A program made the translations under genes and the position numbers. 64,000 bases of DNA from Superficieibacter sp. HKU1. Lineage in GTDB: Bacteria > Pseudomonadota > Gammaproteobacteria > Enterobacterales > Enterobacteriaceae. This document shows positions 15,992-24,625 of the stretch, one piece after another. Location: the NCBI RefSeq assembly GCF_029319185.1, contig NZ_CP119754.1, positions 2,356,001 to 2,420,000 on the forward strand, in the 5' to 3' direction. A model generated the notes under the pieces. That model saw only the letters and a program-made list of their open reading frames with translations. It did no database searches and was not told where the DNA came from. Positions within the stretch are counted from its first letter, which is position 1; each line of letters starts with the position of its first letter.

Positions 15992-17565
15992 TAGTCAATG
16001 CTCCTCCCTTTCAGGGCGAACAGCCCTTGCGGCCGTTTCTGAATAAACAAAATAATGACAACAAGAATAAGGATCTTACCGAGCACCGCGCCCAGCTGCG
16101 GTTCGAGGATTTTATTGAAGATCCCCAGACCAAACGCTGCGACTACGCTGCCCGCCAGCTGGCCGACCCCGCCAAGAACTACGACCAGGAAAGAGTCGAT
16201 AATGTAACCCTGTCCCAGTTCCGGCCCGACGTTGCCAAGCTGGGAGAGCGCCACGCCACCCAGCCCGGCAATACCGGATCCCAGGCCAAAGGCCAGCATA
16301 TCAACCCGTCCCGTCGGTACGCCGCAGCACGCCGCCATGGCGCGATTCTGCGTCACCGCCCGCACATTCATGCCCAGCCGCGTTTTGTTAAGAATAAGCC
16401 AGGTGAAAAACAGTACCAGTAGCACAAATCCCAGTACCACCACCCTGTTCCACGGCAGGATGAGGTTGGGCAACGCCTGGATCCCGCCCGACAGCCAGCC
16501 CGGATTGGCAACCTCAACGTTTTGTGCGCCAAACAGCATACGCACCAGCTGGATTAGCATCAGGCTGATACCCCACGTCGCCAGCAAGGTTTCCAGCGGA
16601 CGCCCGTACAAATGGCGGATAATCGTGCGCTCAAGCAACATTCCCATCCCTGCCGTCACGGCAAAGGCTACCGGCAGCGCCACCACCGGATAGAATGCCA
16701 GCCACTGTGGCGCAAACTGCGCCATCGCCTGCTGTACCAGCCAGGTGCTGTACGCGCCGAGCATCAGCATTTCGCCATGCGCCATATTGATGACGCCAAG
16801 CAGACCGTAGGTGATCGCCAGCCCAAGGGCCGCCAGTAATAAAATGGAACCCAGCGACAATCCCATAAAGGCTTGTCCCAGGACCTCACCAAGAACCTGA
16901 CGCTGCTTAATTTGCGCAATGCTGCTTATGGCCGCCTCGCGAACGCTGGCATCGGGTTCAGTGTGGCTATCGGTAAACGGGGTAAGCCGCGATTGCGTTT
17001 CAGGATCGGAGGAGTTGCCCAGCTCCACCGCAGCATCACGACGTATCGCCGCATCGGCACTGCTGAGTTGCAGGCTGGCGAGGGCAATGGTCAGTTGCGC
17101 TTTGACCTCGTCATCCTTTTCGAGCGCTTTACGCTGTATCAGCATGGGTAACATCGAGGGCTGCGCGTCACGACGCAGCGTTTTTGCCGCGGCCAGCCTT
17201 TCCGTGACGTTGTCACTTATTAGCAAGTGCGTGGCGAGGGCTACTGCCGCCAGATTACGTAACCGGTTTGTCAGACGGACTTTTTTAAGCCCGCCCTCGG
17301 GCGTTGAGGTTCCATCCAGCGCCACGGGCTGACCGTTCTCCAGCGCAAAGGCATGACGTTCGCCATCAACATTGAGATTTTCTGCGGCCAGCGCGCGCAG
17401 AAAAGGGATCCGCTGTGGTTGCGGTTCAGCCGCCCATTTTTCCAGTAGCGTTGCCTGCGCGGATCGGCTGGCGGCAACAAAATCATCGGCATCCGCCGCC
17501 TGTGCGTTCAGCGGCAGGATCCCTGCCAGCAATAATAAACAGCACATCATACGTATAACGTTCAT
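15991..17565 (-). CDS. urtB: UrtB, urea ABC transporter permease with periplasmic N-terminal domain
   Basis: A 524-residue protein. A signal peptide (MMCCLLLLAGILPLNAQA) leads into about 200 residues of HEAT-like helices (for example AKTLRRDAQPSMLPMLIQRKA). The LivH-type permease of about 300 residues starts near GSILLLAALGLAITYGLLGV. The ATG at 17565 was chosen because it directly follows GGGAGGAGGGG and starts the signal peptide. Sixteen upstream codons are open but lack a ribosome site. The N-terminal extension is common in proteobacterial UrtB, but its role is not known. It partners UrtC. Confidence 0.93.
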   Translation of the reverse strand: MNVIRMMCCLLLLAGILPLNAQAADADDFVAASRSAQATLLEKWAAEPQPQRIPFLRALAAENLNVDGERHAFALENGQPVALDGTSTPEGGLKKVRLTNRLRNLAAVALATHLLISDNVTERLAAAKTLRRDAQPSMLPMLIQRKALEKDDEVKAQLTIALASLQLSSADAAIRRDAAVELGNSSDPETQSRLTPFTDSHTEPDASVREAAISSIAQIKQRQVLGEVLGQAFMGLSLGSILLLAALGLAITYGLLGVINMAHGEMLMLGAYSTWLVQQAMAQFAPQWLAFYPVVALPVAFAVTAGMGMLLERTIIRHLYGRPLETLLATWGISLMLIQLVRMLFGAQNVEVANPGWLSGGIQALPNLILPWNRVVVLGFVLLVLFFTWLILNKTRLGMNVRAVTQNRAMAACCGVPTGRVDMLAFGLGSGIAGLGGVALSQLGNVGPELGQGYIIDSFLVVVLGGVGQLAGSVVAAFGLGIFNKILEPQLGAVLGKILILVVIILFIQKRPQGLFALKGRSID

Positions 17566-17609
17566 AACCCCTCCTCCCGAAACGCGCCCTCCGTGAGGAG
17601 GGCTAAAAA

Positions 17610-18881
17610 TCATTGCCCGCCTGATTTAACCGGGCTGTCAGATTTTTTTTCATTTCCGGGAATGAACGGGCTCCACGGCTGGGCGCGGACCGGGGCGTCG
17701 GTTTGCCATACCACGTTAAACTGACCGTTATTTTCGATTTCACCAATCATCACCGGTTTATGCAGATGGTGGTTGGTTTTATCCATGGTCAACGTAAAGC
17801 CAGACGGCGCGGCGAAAGTTTGCCCAGCCATCGCCTCACGCACTTTATCTACATCGGTGGTCCCTGCTTTTTCAACCGCCTGCGCCCACATATGCAGGCC
17901 CACATAAGTAGCTTCCATCGGATCGTTAGTTACCACGGTATCGGCGTTGGGCAGCTTATGGGCCTTAGCCCACGCTTTATAGTCGGCGACAAACTTCTGG
18001 TTAGCCGGATTATCGACGGATTCAAAATAGTTCCACGCCGCCAGATTGCCCACCAGCGGTTTGGTATCGATGCCACGCAGTTCCTCTTCTCCCACCGAAA
18101 ACGCCACAACCGGTACATCGGTAGCTTTCAGCCCCTGGTTTGCCAGCTCTTTGTAAAAAGGAACATTGGAATCCCCGTTGATGGTGGACACCACTGCCGT
18201 TTTGCCGCCCGCGGAGAATTTTTTAATATTGGCAACGATAGTCTGGTAGTCGCTATGGCCAAACGGGGTATACACCTCTTCGATATCGCTATCCTGCACG
18301 CCTTTTGAATGCAGGAACGCGCGGAGGATCTTGTTGGTGGTTCGTGGATAAACATAGTCAGTCCCGAGCAGGAAGAAGCGTTTAGCGCTGCCGCCATCTT
18401 CACTCATCAGGTATTCCACTGCCGGGATGGCCTGCTGATTAGGAGCCGCGCCGGTGTAAAAGACGTTCGGCGACATCTCTTCGCCCTCATACTGCACCGG
18501 ATAGAACAACAGCCCGTTGAGTTCTTCAAATACCGGCAAGACTGATTTGCGGGAGACGGACGTCCAGCAGCCAAATACCACCGCAACTTTATCCTGAGTT
18601 AATAATTGCCGCGCTTTCTCTGCGAACAACGGCCAGTTAGAGGCCGGGTCGACGACCACCGGCTCCAGTTTTTTGCCCAGCACGCCACCTTTGGCGTTGA
18701 TCTCATCAATGGTCATCAGCGCCACATCTTTGAGCGGCGTTTCAGAAATTGCCATGGTGCCGGAGAGCGAATGCATAATGCCGACTTTAATCGTGTCGGC
18801 AGCATAGACGCTAAAGGTCATCCCCATGCTGACAACGGAGGCGGAGAGCGCAAAAGCTTTTAACAGGGTACGACGTTGCAT
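17610..18881 (-). CDS. urtA: UrtA, urea-binding periplasmic protein
   Basis: A 423-residue type I periplasmic binding protein of the amide/urea class. The leader MQRRTLLKAFALSAS has a twin-arginine-like pair and ends VYA before ADTIKVGI, so export may go through Tat. Segments VVFGCWTSVSRKSVLPVFE, LLFYPVQYEGEE and GTDYVYPRTTNK are highly characteristic of UrtA. It is the first gene of urtABCDE; a 44-base gap to urtB holds the urtB ribosome site. A sigma-54 type promoter lies upstream, suggesting nitrogen control. No urease genes are in this window. Confidence 0.95.
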   Translation of the reverse strand: MQRRTLLKAFALSASVVSMGMTFSVYAADTIKVGIMHSLSGTMAISETPLKDVALMTIDEINAKGGVLGKKLEPVVVDPASNWPLFAEKARQLLTQDKVAVVFGCWTSVSRKSVLPVFEELNGLLFYPVQYEGEEMSPNVFYTGAAPNQQAIPAVEYLMSEDGGSAKRFFLLGTDYVYPRTTNKILRAFLHSKGVQDSDIEEVYTPFGHSDYQTIVANIKKFSAGGKTAVVSTINGDSNVPFYKELANQGLKATDVPVVAFSVGEEELRGIDTKPLVGNLAAWNYFESVDNPANQKFVADYKAWAKAHKLPNADTVVTNDPMEATYVGLHMWAQAVEKAGTTDVDKVREAMAGQTFAAPSGFTLTMDKTNHHLHKPVMIGEIENNGQFNVVWQTDAPVRAQPWSPFIPGNEKKSDSPVKSGGQ

Positions 18882-18939
18882 AATTCACTCCTGAATATTC
18901 AAATGACGACGGTCAAGGAAAGCGTTCAGAAGAGATCAG

Positions 18940-18954
18940 GCAAAAAAGATGCCA
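18940..18954 (-). promoter_or_regulatory. Sigma-54 (-24/-12) promoter for urtABCDE
   Basis: On the minus strand the sequence TGGCATCTTTTTTGC has GG and GC elements exactly ten bases apart, as in the consensus TGGCAC-N5-TTGC. The implied start is near 18928, about 45 bases before the urtA ATG. This fits nitrogen control by NtrC. Confidence 0.75.
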
Positions 18955-19017
18955 GGTATGTTTTTATCGCGGGAATCAAGGAGAAAAGACGGAACAGCGG
19001 GCGTGGAGCATTATTGT

Positions 19018-19054
19018 GGCACAGCGCTGCATTATTACAGTGCAACGCTGTGCC
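19018..19054. repeat. Long dyad upstream of urtA, possible NtrC site
   Basis: Arms ggcacagcgctgca and tgcaacgctgtgcc match at 13 of 14 paired positions around a 9-base spacer. The centre is about 108 bases before the predicted sigma-54 start, the distance of NtrC enhancer sites at glnA. On the minus strand the core TGCACTGTAATAATGCA resembles an NtrC site. It also lies just after the end of the metE-like gene and could act as its terminator. Confidence 0.5.
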
Positions 19055-19062
19055 GTTGCGTG

Positions 19063-20166
19063 TTACCAGACCTGAGAAGCAACATCCGTTACCAGACGGA
19101 CTTTATCCCACTGCTGCTGTTCGGTCAGCGAGTTACCTTCCTCGGTCGAGGCGAATCCGCACTGCAGGCTCAGGCAGATCTGTTTTAAATCGACGTATTT
19201 CGCCGCTTCACGAAGACGAGCTTTTACCCCTTCAGGATCTTCCAGCTCGCCGTTTTTGGTGGTGATCAAGCCCAAAACAACCTGCTGATGACCAGGACGA
19301 ATAAAGCGCAGCGGCGCAAAGTCACCGGAGCGATCGTTGTCATATTCGAGGAAAAACGCATCCACGTTCACCGTGCCGAATAAGATCTCTGCTACCGGCT
19401 CGTAGCCGCCTTCCGAAATCCACGTCGAGCGGAAGTTACCGCGACAAACGTGCAGGCTCACCGTCAGATCGTCAGGCTTACCTTCCAGCGCTTTATTCAG
19501 CACCCTGGCATAAATTTTTGCCAGCTCATCCGGATCTTCGCCACGTTCACGCACCTGACGGCGCTGGTCGTCTGAGCACAGATACGCCCAGACGGTGTCA
19601 TCAAGCTGTAAATAGCGACATCCCGCTGCGTAAAATGCCTGAATCGCATCGCGCCAGGTGGTGGCGAGATCGGCGAAGTAATCGGCCAGATCCGGATAAA
19701 CACGGGCGTCAATGTCTTTACGCCCGCCGCGGAAATGCAGGACGCTGGGCGACGGGATGGTCATTTTGGGCTCAGCATTACCACTGATGCTTTTCAGATA
19801 GCGAAAATCTTCCAGCATCGGGTGATCGCCGAATGCCAGCTTTCCGGTCACACGCACGCCGTGGGCTTTGGTCTGTACGCCGTTAAACTGAATACCTTTA
19901 TCGGAATCGTAGCGTTCCACGCCCTGTAATCCATCAAAGAAATCAAAATGCCACCAGGCGCGACGGAACTCGCCGTCGGTCACCACATGCAAACCGCATT
20001 CGCACTGCTGTTGAACCACATGGCGGATGGCGTCATTTTCTATTTCGCGAAGCTGGCTGGCGGTAATGTCACCGCTCGCCAGTTGTTGACGCGCCTGCTT
20101 AATGCTGTCCGGACGTAAAAAGCTGCCGACGATATCTGCGCGGTACGGGCCATGTTGCTGTGACAT
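19063..20166 (-). CDS. Core-MetE type (C-terminal domain only) cobalamin-independent methionine synthase
   Basis: A 367-residue protein equal to the catalytic C-terminal half of MetE, in the YxjG/YxjH group. All zinc ligands of MetE are present: His239 and Cys241 (SLHVCRGNF), Glu274 (FFLEYD) and Cys336 (LQCGF). The homocysteine-binding start (ADIVGSFLRP) is also conserved. The N-terminal half that binds folylpolyglutamate is absent, so the methyl donor may not be folate. The ATG at 20166 follows AGAGGAGAAAAT; a 12-codon upstream extension lacks a ribosome site. Three MetJ boxes lie upstream, linking it to methionine control. Methylation from S-methylmethionine-like or protein-bound donors is possible. 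Confidence 0.87.
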   Translation of the reverse strand: MSQQHGPYRADIVGSFLRPDSIKQARQQLASGDITASQLREIENDAIRHVVQQQCECGLHVVTDGEFRRAWWHFDFFDGLQGVERYDSDKGIQFNGVQTKAHGVRVTGKLAFGDHPMLEDFRYLKSISGNAEPKMTIPSPSVLHFRGGRKDIDARVYPDLADYFADLATTWRDAIQAFYAAGCRYLQLDDTVWAYLCSDDQRRQVRERGEDPDELAKIYARVLNKALEGKPDDLTVSLHVCRGNFRSTWISEGGYEPVAEILFGTVNVDAFFLEYDNDRSGDFAPLRFIRPGHQQVVLGLITTKNGELEDPEGVKARLREAAKYVDLKQICLSLQCGFASTEEGNSLTEQQQWDKVRLVTDVASQVW

Positions 20167-20228
20167 ATTTTCTCCTCTGGCTATGGGCAGTTCATTGCCC
20201 ACAGTGATAATTCAGCATGTGAACTTAT

Positions 20229-20252
20229 AGACTTCTGGATGGCTATATGTCT
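20229..20252. promoter_or_regulatory. Three tandem MetJ boxes before the core-MetE gene
   Basis: The contiguous 8-mers agacttct, ggatggct and atatgtct match the met box AGACGTCT at 7, 5 and 6 of 8 positions. They sit 63-86 bases before the start codon. Tandem, gap-free 8-base spacing is the hallmark of MetJ operators. Confidence 0.75.
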
Positions 20253-20314
20253 AAAAGATGACACAGTCTATATCACATCGCAAAGGAGAAAATTTCACGG
20301 CGCATGAAAATAAT

Positions 20315-20725
20315 TCACGTTGCCGCTGATGACTCTCCGGCAAATGCAAAACCTTCATCGTGCCATCCGGTCATGCCGCCGAGCATCAGCTTCACCGGTC
20401 GGCCCAGCCTGGCGATTTTCAGCGCGGCTTTATCCGCACCATTACAATGTGGGCCGGCGCAATACACGACAAATAACGTTTCCGGGGGCCACTGCGCTAC
20501 TGTTTGCGCATTGATTTGCCCATGTGGAAGGTGTACGGCACCCGGCAGATGTTTCTGGTCAAAATGCGCCGGTTGGCCAATCACGTGGAGTAGAACAAAG
20601 TCCTGCTGATGGTGGCTTATCGCGTCATGAACGTCCGAGCAGTCCGTTTCGAGGCTCAGGCGACGGGAAAAATACGCAGCGGCTTCCTCAGGGGCAGCAG
20701 CAGGATAATCAGTAACGTAACTCAT
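20315..20725 (-). CDS. Single-domain rhodanese-like sulfurtransferase
   Basis: A 136-residue cytoplasmic protein with one rhodanese domain. The active-site loop is YCAGPHCNGADKAA, with the catalytic Cys in CAGPHC (about residue 89). The CH2A-like motif appears as HLPGAVHLPHGQI, and the C-terminal substrate region is LMLGGMTGWHDEG. Such proteins move sulfane sulfur or detoxify cyanide or arsenate; the substrate cannot be read from the sequence. It is transcribed divergently from ftrA, with a short shared control region containing an inverted repeat, so FtrA probably regulates it. Confidence 0.88.
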   Translation of the reverse strand: MSYVTDYPAAAPEEAAAYFSRRLSLETDCSDVHDAISHHQQDFVLLHVIGQPAHFDQKHLPGAVHLPHGQINAQTVAQWPPETLFVVYCAGPHCNGADKAALKIARLGRPVKLMLGGMTGWHDEGFAFAGESSAAT

Positions 20726-20736
20726 AGCGTGTTCTC

Positions 20737-20765
20737 CTGGTTTATGTTAACAATGATTTAACCAG
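20737..20765. promoter_or_regulatory. Inverted repeat in the rhodanese/ftrA divergent region
   Basis: Arms CTGGTT (20737-20742) and AACCAG (20760-20765) surround an AT-rich 17-base centre between the divergent genes. This is a possible FtrA operator; its position also argues against an ftrA start at 20767. Confidence 0.4.
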
Positions 20766-20793
20766 AGTGCGCCCGGTAAAACCGCCCATTAAC

Positions 20794-21798
20794 ATGTCAG
20801 AAAACAGCGTAAAAATGACAATCTCGCCCTCCCCACTTACGCCACGACGCGTAGTCGTTCTCGCCTATGATGGCCTTTGCACGTTCGAGTTTGGCGTGGC
20901 GGTCGAAATTTTTGGCCTGCCGCGCCCCGAATTTGGCGATAACTGGTACCAGTTTGCCGTGGCGGCTGTGGATAGCGGCGAAATGCGTGCTACGGGAGGG
21001 ATCCGCATCATGGCCGATGGCGGACTGGATTTACTGGCGCAGGCGGACACCATTATTATTCCGGGCTGGCGTGGCATTGATTCCCCGGTGCCGACGGCGC
21101 TTATCGACGCATTACGTCAGGCTTACGCGCGCGGCTGCCGGATAATATCGATCTGCTCCGGCGTGTTTGTCCTCGCGGCGACAGGATTGCTCGCGGGTAT
21201 GAAAGCGACAACCCACTGGCGCTATACGCGGATCCTCCAGCAGCGTTTTGCGGATATCACGGTGTTGAATGATGTCCTTTATGTCGCCGGACAGCGCGTG
21301 ATGACCTCGGCGGGCAGCGCAGCAGGTATCGATCTTTGCCTGCACGTGGTACGTGAGGATTACGGACTGGAGATCGCCAATAGCGTTGCGCGTCGACTGG
21401 TGATCCAACCCCACCGTGATGGCTCCCAGGCGCAGACTGTTCCCCGTCCCGTCGCCAGCGCCCGTGAAAGCCAGACGCTGGGCCAGCTATTTGATTATCT
21501 GCATCAGCATCTGGCGCAGAGGCACAGTCTGGAGGTTCTGGCACAGCGGGCAGGCATGAGTCCCCGAACCCTGCTACGCCGGTTTGCCCTTGCGACCGGC
21601 ACCACGCCCGCACGCTGGATTTTGCGCGAGCGCCTGCGCTGTGTTCAGGCGCACCTGATGCATAGCCAGCACAGTATTGAGACCATCGCAGAGTTGACCG
21701 GGTTTGCCAGTGCCAGTGTATTACGTCAGCACTTTCGCCAGCATTTTGCGCTATCACCGACCCAATTCCGTAAAGAAAACCGTCGCGTTAATCAATAA
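20794..21798 (+). CDS. ftrA: FtrA-like GlxA/AraC-family transcriptional regulator
   Basis: The product has two domains. The first (about residues 15-185) is a DJ-1/PfpI-like glutamine-amidotransferase fold with RRVVVLAYDGLCTFEFG and a Cys in the nucleophile elbow ISICSGVFVLA. The second (about 225-325) is an AraC DNA-binding domain with SLEVLAQRAGMSPRTLLRRF and SIETIAELTGFASASVLRQHF. The order matches GlxA/FtrA regulators. The start is uncertain: ATGs at 20767, 20794 and 20815 are in frame and none has a strong ribosome site. 20794 was chosen to leave the inverted repeat outside. The divergent rhodanese gene is its likely target. Confidence 0.82.
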   Translation: MSENSVKMTISPSPLTPRRVVVLAYDGLCTFEFGVAVEIFGLPRPEFGDNWYQFAVAAVDSGEMRATGGIRIMADGGLDLLAQADTIIIPGWRGIDSPVPTALIDALRQAYARGCRIISICSGVFVLAATGLLAGMKATTHWRYTRILQQRFADITVLNDVLYVAGQRVMTSAGSAAGIDLCLHVVREDYGLEIANSVARRLVIQPHRDGSQAQTVPRPVASARESQTLGQLFDYLHQHLAQRHSLEVLAQRAGMSPRTLLRRFALATGTTPARWILRERLRCVQAHLMHSQHSIETIAELTGFASASVLRQHFRQHFALSPTQFRKENRRVNQ

Positions 21799-22078
21799 TG
21801 GCGCTCTGCTTTCTGGCACAAAAATAAGAAGAGTGAGAAAAAGACAGATCGATTATTGCGGTATTTATCTACTCACTTTTTTCTTTTCTACGTCCCGGCT
21901 GTCTCCCGCATACGTAGAATGCATTAAAAAAGTTAATGTGTTGTTATTTATTTGAGCATTTAAAAATATTTTTGCGTTTGAATTTGTACATTTGCAGGTT
22001 TGTGACTAGTTTAAAACCGTTGAGATTAAGCGTCCCGACTTTCCACTATCGTTAACTATGCACGGTGCAACATAAAAC
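21799..22078. other. AT-rich intergenic region
   Basis: About 280 bases with low GC and no convincing open frame on either strand. It presumably holds the promoter of the AriR-family gene downstream; no clear operator was identified. Confidence 0.5.
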
Positions 22079-22321
22079 ATGCCAATACAAGAAGTCGACC
22101 AGAGTTCCCCGCTGTCGTTTGGTTATAACCATGATGATGCCGGGCAAAAAGTCATTTCTGAGATTATGCAGGATCTCTTGTCCAGAAAAACCGCCGTTAA
22201 TAATAAAGATATCATTCTGGAGCTGGTGGTCCGGCTTGAAACAGAAAAAGATATCGTCAAACTGGATATCTACCGTAGCGCATTAGAAATGGTTGTACTG
22301 AATACGCCTGACGATATTTAA
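22079..22321 (+). CDS. AriR/YmgA-family small connector protein (biofilm/acid resistance)
   Basis: An 80-residue protein related to E. coli AriR (YmgB), YmgA and YcgZ. The shared core is VNNKDIILELVVRLETEKDIVKLDIYRSALEMV followed by a TPDDI end, which matches AriR best. These small helical proteins are made under RcsB, BluF/BluR or stress control and influence Rcs signalling, biofilm and acid survival. In E. coli they occur as the ycgZ-ymgA-ariR-ymgC operon; here it stands alone between ftrA and dcp. The start lacks a strong ribosome site, which is common in the family. A strong terminator follows. Confidence 0.8.
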   Translation: MPIQEVDQSSPLSFGYNHDDAGQKVISEIMQDLLSRKTAVNNKDIILELVVRLETEKDIVKLDIYRSALEMVVLNTPDDI

Positions 22322-22347
22322 ACGTCAGCCTACAGAACAGATAAACA

Positions 22348-22371
22348 AAACGGGCTTACGCCCGTTTTTTT
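22348..22371. terminator. Bidirectional terminator between the AriR-like gene and dcp
   Basis: Perfect 8-base stem AAACGGGC/GCCCGTTT with a 4-base loop and a T-run on the plus strand, and a shorter T-run on the minus strand. It serves both convergent genes. Confidence 0.9.
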
Positions 22372-24421
22372 ATTCCTGCTCGCTCAGACCACGGTGTTTA
22401 AGCATCGGCGCAATGAGAGGGTCGCTTCCCCGCCACTGACGATACAATGTTTCCAGATCGGCGCTGTTTCCCCTGGATAAAATGGCTTCACGAAAACGTT
22501 GACCATTTTGCGCCGTTAATCCGCCCTGTTCGACGAACCACTGGTAGCCATCATCAGCCAGCATTTGCGTCCACAGATAGGCGTAATAGCCCGCCGCGTA
22601 GCCGCCACCAAAAATATGCGCAAAGTAACTGCTGCGATAGCGCGGAGGAACGGCCGGGAGATCCAGATGTTCCTGACGGATCGCCGCCGCTTCAAAGCTA
22701 TCCACCGATTCAGGAATATTATCTGCGCTGACGCGATGCCAGTTCATATCGAGCAATGCCGCACTGAGCAGTTCGGTCATTTCATAGCCTTTATTAAAAT
22801 GCGTCGCCTGTAGCATGCTGGCCTGCAACGCTTCCGGCATTGCTTCCCCGCTCTGATAATGACGGGCGAAACGGGAAAATACCTGCGGATGCGTCGCCCA
22901 GTGTTCGTTAATCTGCGAAGGAAACTCAACGAAATCACGCGGGGTATTGGTGCCTGACAGGCTGGCGTAACGCTGACGCGCAAACAGGCCGTGAAGCGTA
23001 TGACCAAATTCGTGGAACAGGGTGATCACATCATCCCATGAGATCAGCGCGCTGTGACCTGCCGCGGGTTTTTGATAGTTACACACATTGTAAATCACCG
23101 GCTGGGTGTTAAGCAGCGTCGATTGTTCGACAAAGTTACCCATCCATGCCCCGCCGCTCTTGGAATCGCGGGCAAAGAAATCGCCGTAGAATAATGCCAG
23201 ACCTTCACCACTGGCATCGAAGATCTCCCAGACGCGAACGTCCGGATGGTAAACGGGGATATCAAAACGCTCGACAAAACGGATGCCAAAAAGCTGCGAC
23301 GCGGTCCAGAAAACGCCCTCTTCCAGCACGGTATTCAGTTCCAGGTAGGGTCTGACCTGCGATTCGTCAAACGCATATTTTTCCTGGCGAACCTGGTCGG
23401 CATAAAAATCCCAGTCCCACGCCTGCGCCTGAAAGCCGCCGTTCTGCTTATCAATGACCTGCTGGATCGCGGAATGCTCCTGTTCTGCCCGCGCCCGTGC
23501 CGCCGGGACAATTCTGCGCATGAATGCCAACGCCGCCGCCGGGGTTTTCGCCATTTGATCGGCCATTTTCCAGCTGGCGTAATCCTCGAAACCAACGAGC
23601 CCGGCCTGTTTTGCCCGAATCTCCACCAGCTGTAATATCAGCGATCGGGTATCATTTTCGTCATTTTTTACGGTGCGGGTCCAGCCCGCGTTAAACAACT
23701 GCTCCCTGGCCTGACGATCGCGTAATGCCGCTAACGCAGGCTGCTGGGTGGTGTTTAGCAGGGGTAATAACCAGCGATCGGTTAATCCTTTTTCCCGCGC
23801 GGCATCCGCCGCCACGGCGATTTCATCCGCAGTCAGCCCCGCAAGCTGCTGCTCGCGTTCAACCACCCATGCTCCGGCTTTATTTGCCGCCATCAGGCGC
23901 TGGTTAAACTGGCTGGTCAGGGTAGCGGCTTCGGTATTAAGCGTTTTTAACGCCGCTTTCTCTGCCTCGCCCAGCGTTGCGCCCGCGAGAACAAACTGCT
24001 GGCGGATCGTCTCAACCAGACGGCGGGTTTCATCATCCAGCCCCAGCGACTCGCGCTGCTGCCAGACATGCTCCACGCGTTGAAAAAGGGCATCATTGAG
24101 GTAAATATCGTTCGCCAGCGCCGCCAGTTCGGCAGAAAACTGCTCATCAAGCCGTTGCAGCGTATCGTTGGTATGGGCATGGGACATGGCAAAAAAAACA
24201 TGGGTTACACGTTCTAACAATAAACCGCTTTTTTCGAGCGCCACGAAAGTATTCTCAACATCTGCCGGGGCCGGATTGTGCGCGATAGCCTCGATCTCTT
24301 CGCGCTTGAGACGGAGTCCTTCATCAAAGGCCGGGCGATAATGCTCATCCCTGATTTCATCAAACCGGGGAGCCTGATAAGGCAAGGTGCTCACATTAAA
24401 AAACGGATTGTTTAACGACAT
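22370..24421 (-). CDS. dcp: Dcp, dipeptidyl carboxypeptidase II
   Basis: A 683-residue M3-family zinc metallopeptidase that removes C-terminal dipeptides. The catalytic motif HEFGH is at residues 470-474 (His470, Glu471 and His474), and the third zinc ligand is expected in the following EFPSQINEHW region. Length and N-terminus (MSLNNPFFNVSTLPYQAP) match E. coli Dcp. The ATG at 24421 was chosen because it directly follows a CAGGAGAAAGTG ribosome site; an 18-codon upstream extension is not family-like. There is no signal peptide, consistent with the mainly cytoplasmic enzyme. It diverges from ydfG, as in E. coli. Confidence 0.96.
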   Translation of the reverse strand: MSLNNPFFNVSTLPYQAPRFDEIRDEHYRPAFDEGLRLKREEIEAIAHNPAPADVENTFVALEKSGLLLERVTHVFFAMSHAHTNDTLQRLDEQFSAELAALANDIYLNDALFQRVEHVWQQRESLGLDDETRRLVETIRQQFVLAGATLGEAEKAALKTLNTEAATLTSQFNQRLMAANKAGAWVVEREQQLAGLTADEIAVAADAAREKGLTDRWLLPLLNTTQQPALAALRDRQAREQLFNAGWTRTVKNDENDTRSLILQLVEIRAKQAGLVGFEDYASWKMADQMAKTPAAALAFMRRIVPAARARAEQEHSAIQQVIDKQNGGFQAQAWDWDFYADQVRQEKYAFDESQVRPYLELNTVLEEGVFWTASQLFGIRFVERFDIPVYHPDVRVWEIFDASGEGLALFYGDFFARDSKSGGAWMGNFVEQSTLLNTQPVIYNVCNYQKPAAGHSALISWDDVITLFHEFGHTLHGLFARQRYASLSGTNTPRDFVEFPSQINEHWATHPQVFSRFARHYQSGEAMPEALQASMLQATHFNKGYEMTELLSAALLDMNWHRVSADNIPESVDSFEAAAIRQEHLDLPAVPPRYRSSYFAHIFGGGYAAGYYAYLWTQMLADDGYQWFVEQGGLTAQNGQRFREAILSRGNSADLETLYRQWRGSDPLIAPMLKHRGLSEQE

Positions 24422-24625
24422 CACTTTCTCCTGAAAACCTGACCGTTCAGACCAGGCTTTTCGCTGATCCACCACGCTTCATTAGACATTCGCACAAAAA
24501 TAACGTGGATGCGTCATCTATCCAAACGTTAGCGGCACTTTTTTGCCACACTTAACTTCGGTTTCCCGCAAACCGGGAACGCATGTTAAGGTTATACAAC
24601 ACAAAAAGCGTTGAGGAACAGTGAG

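Noticed and set aside
19016..19032. Plus-strand TGGCAC...TGCA as a second sigma-54 promoter
   Set aside because: The GG to GC distance is nine bases instead of ten and no plus-strand gene follows; it is part of the dyad.
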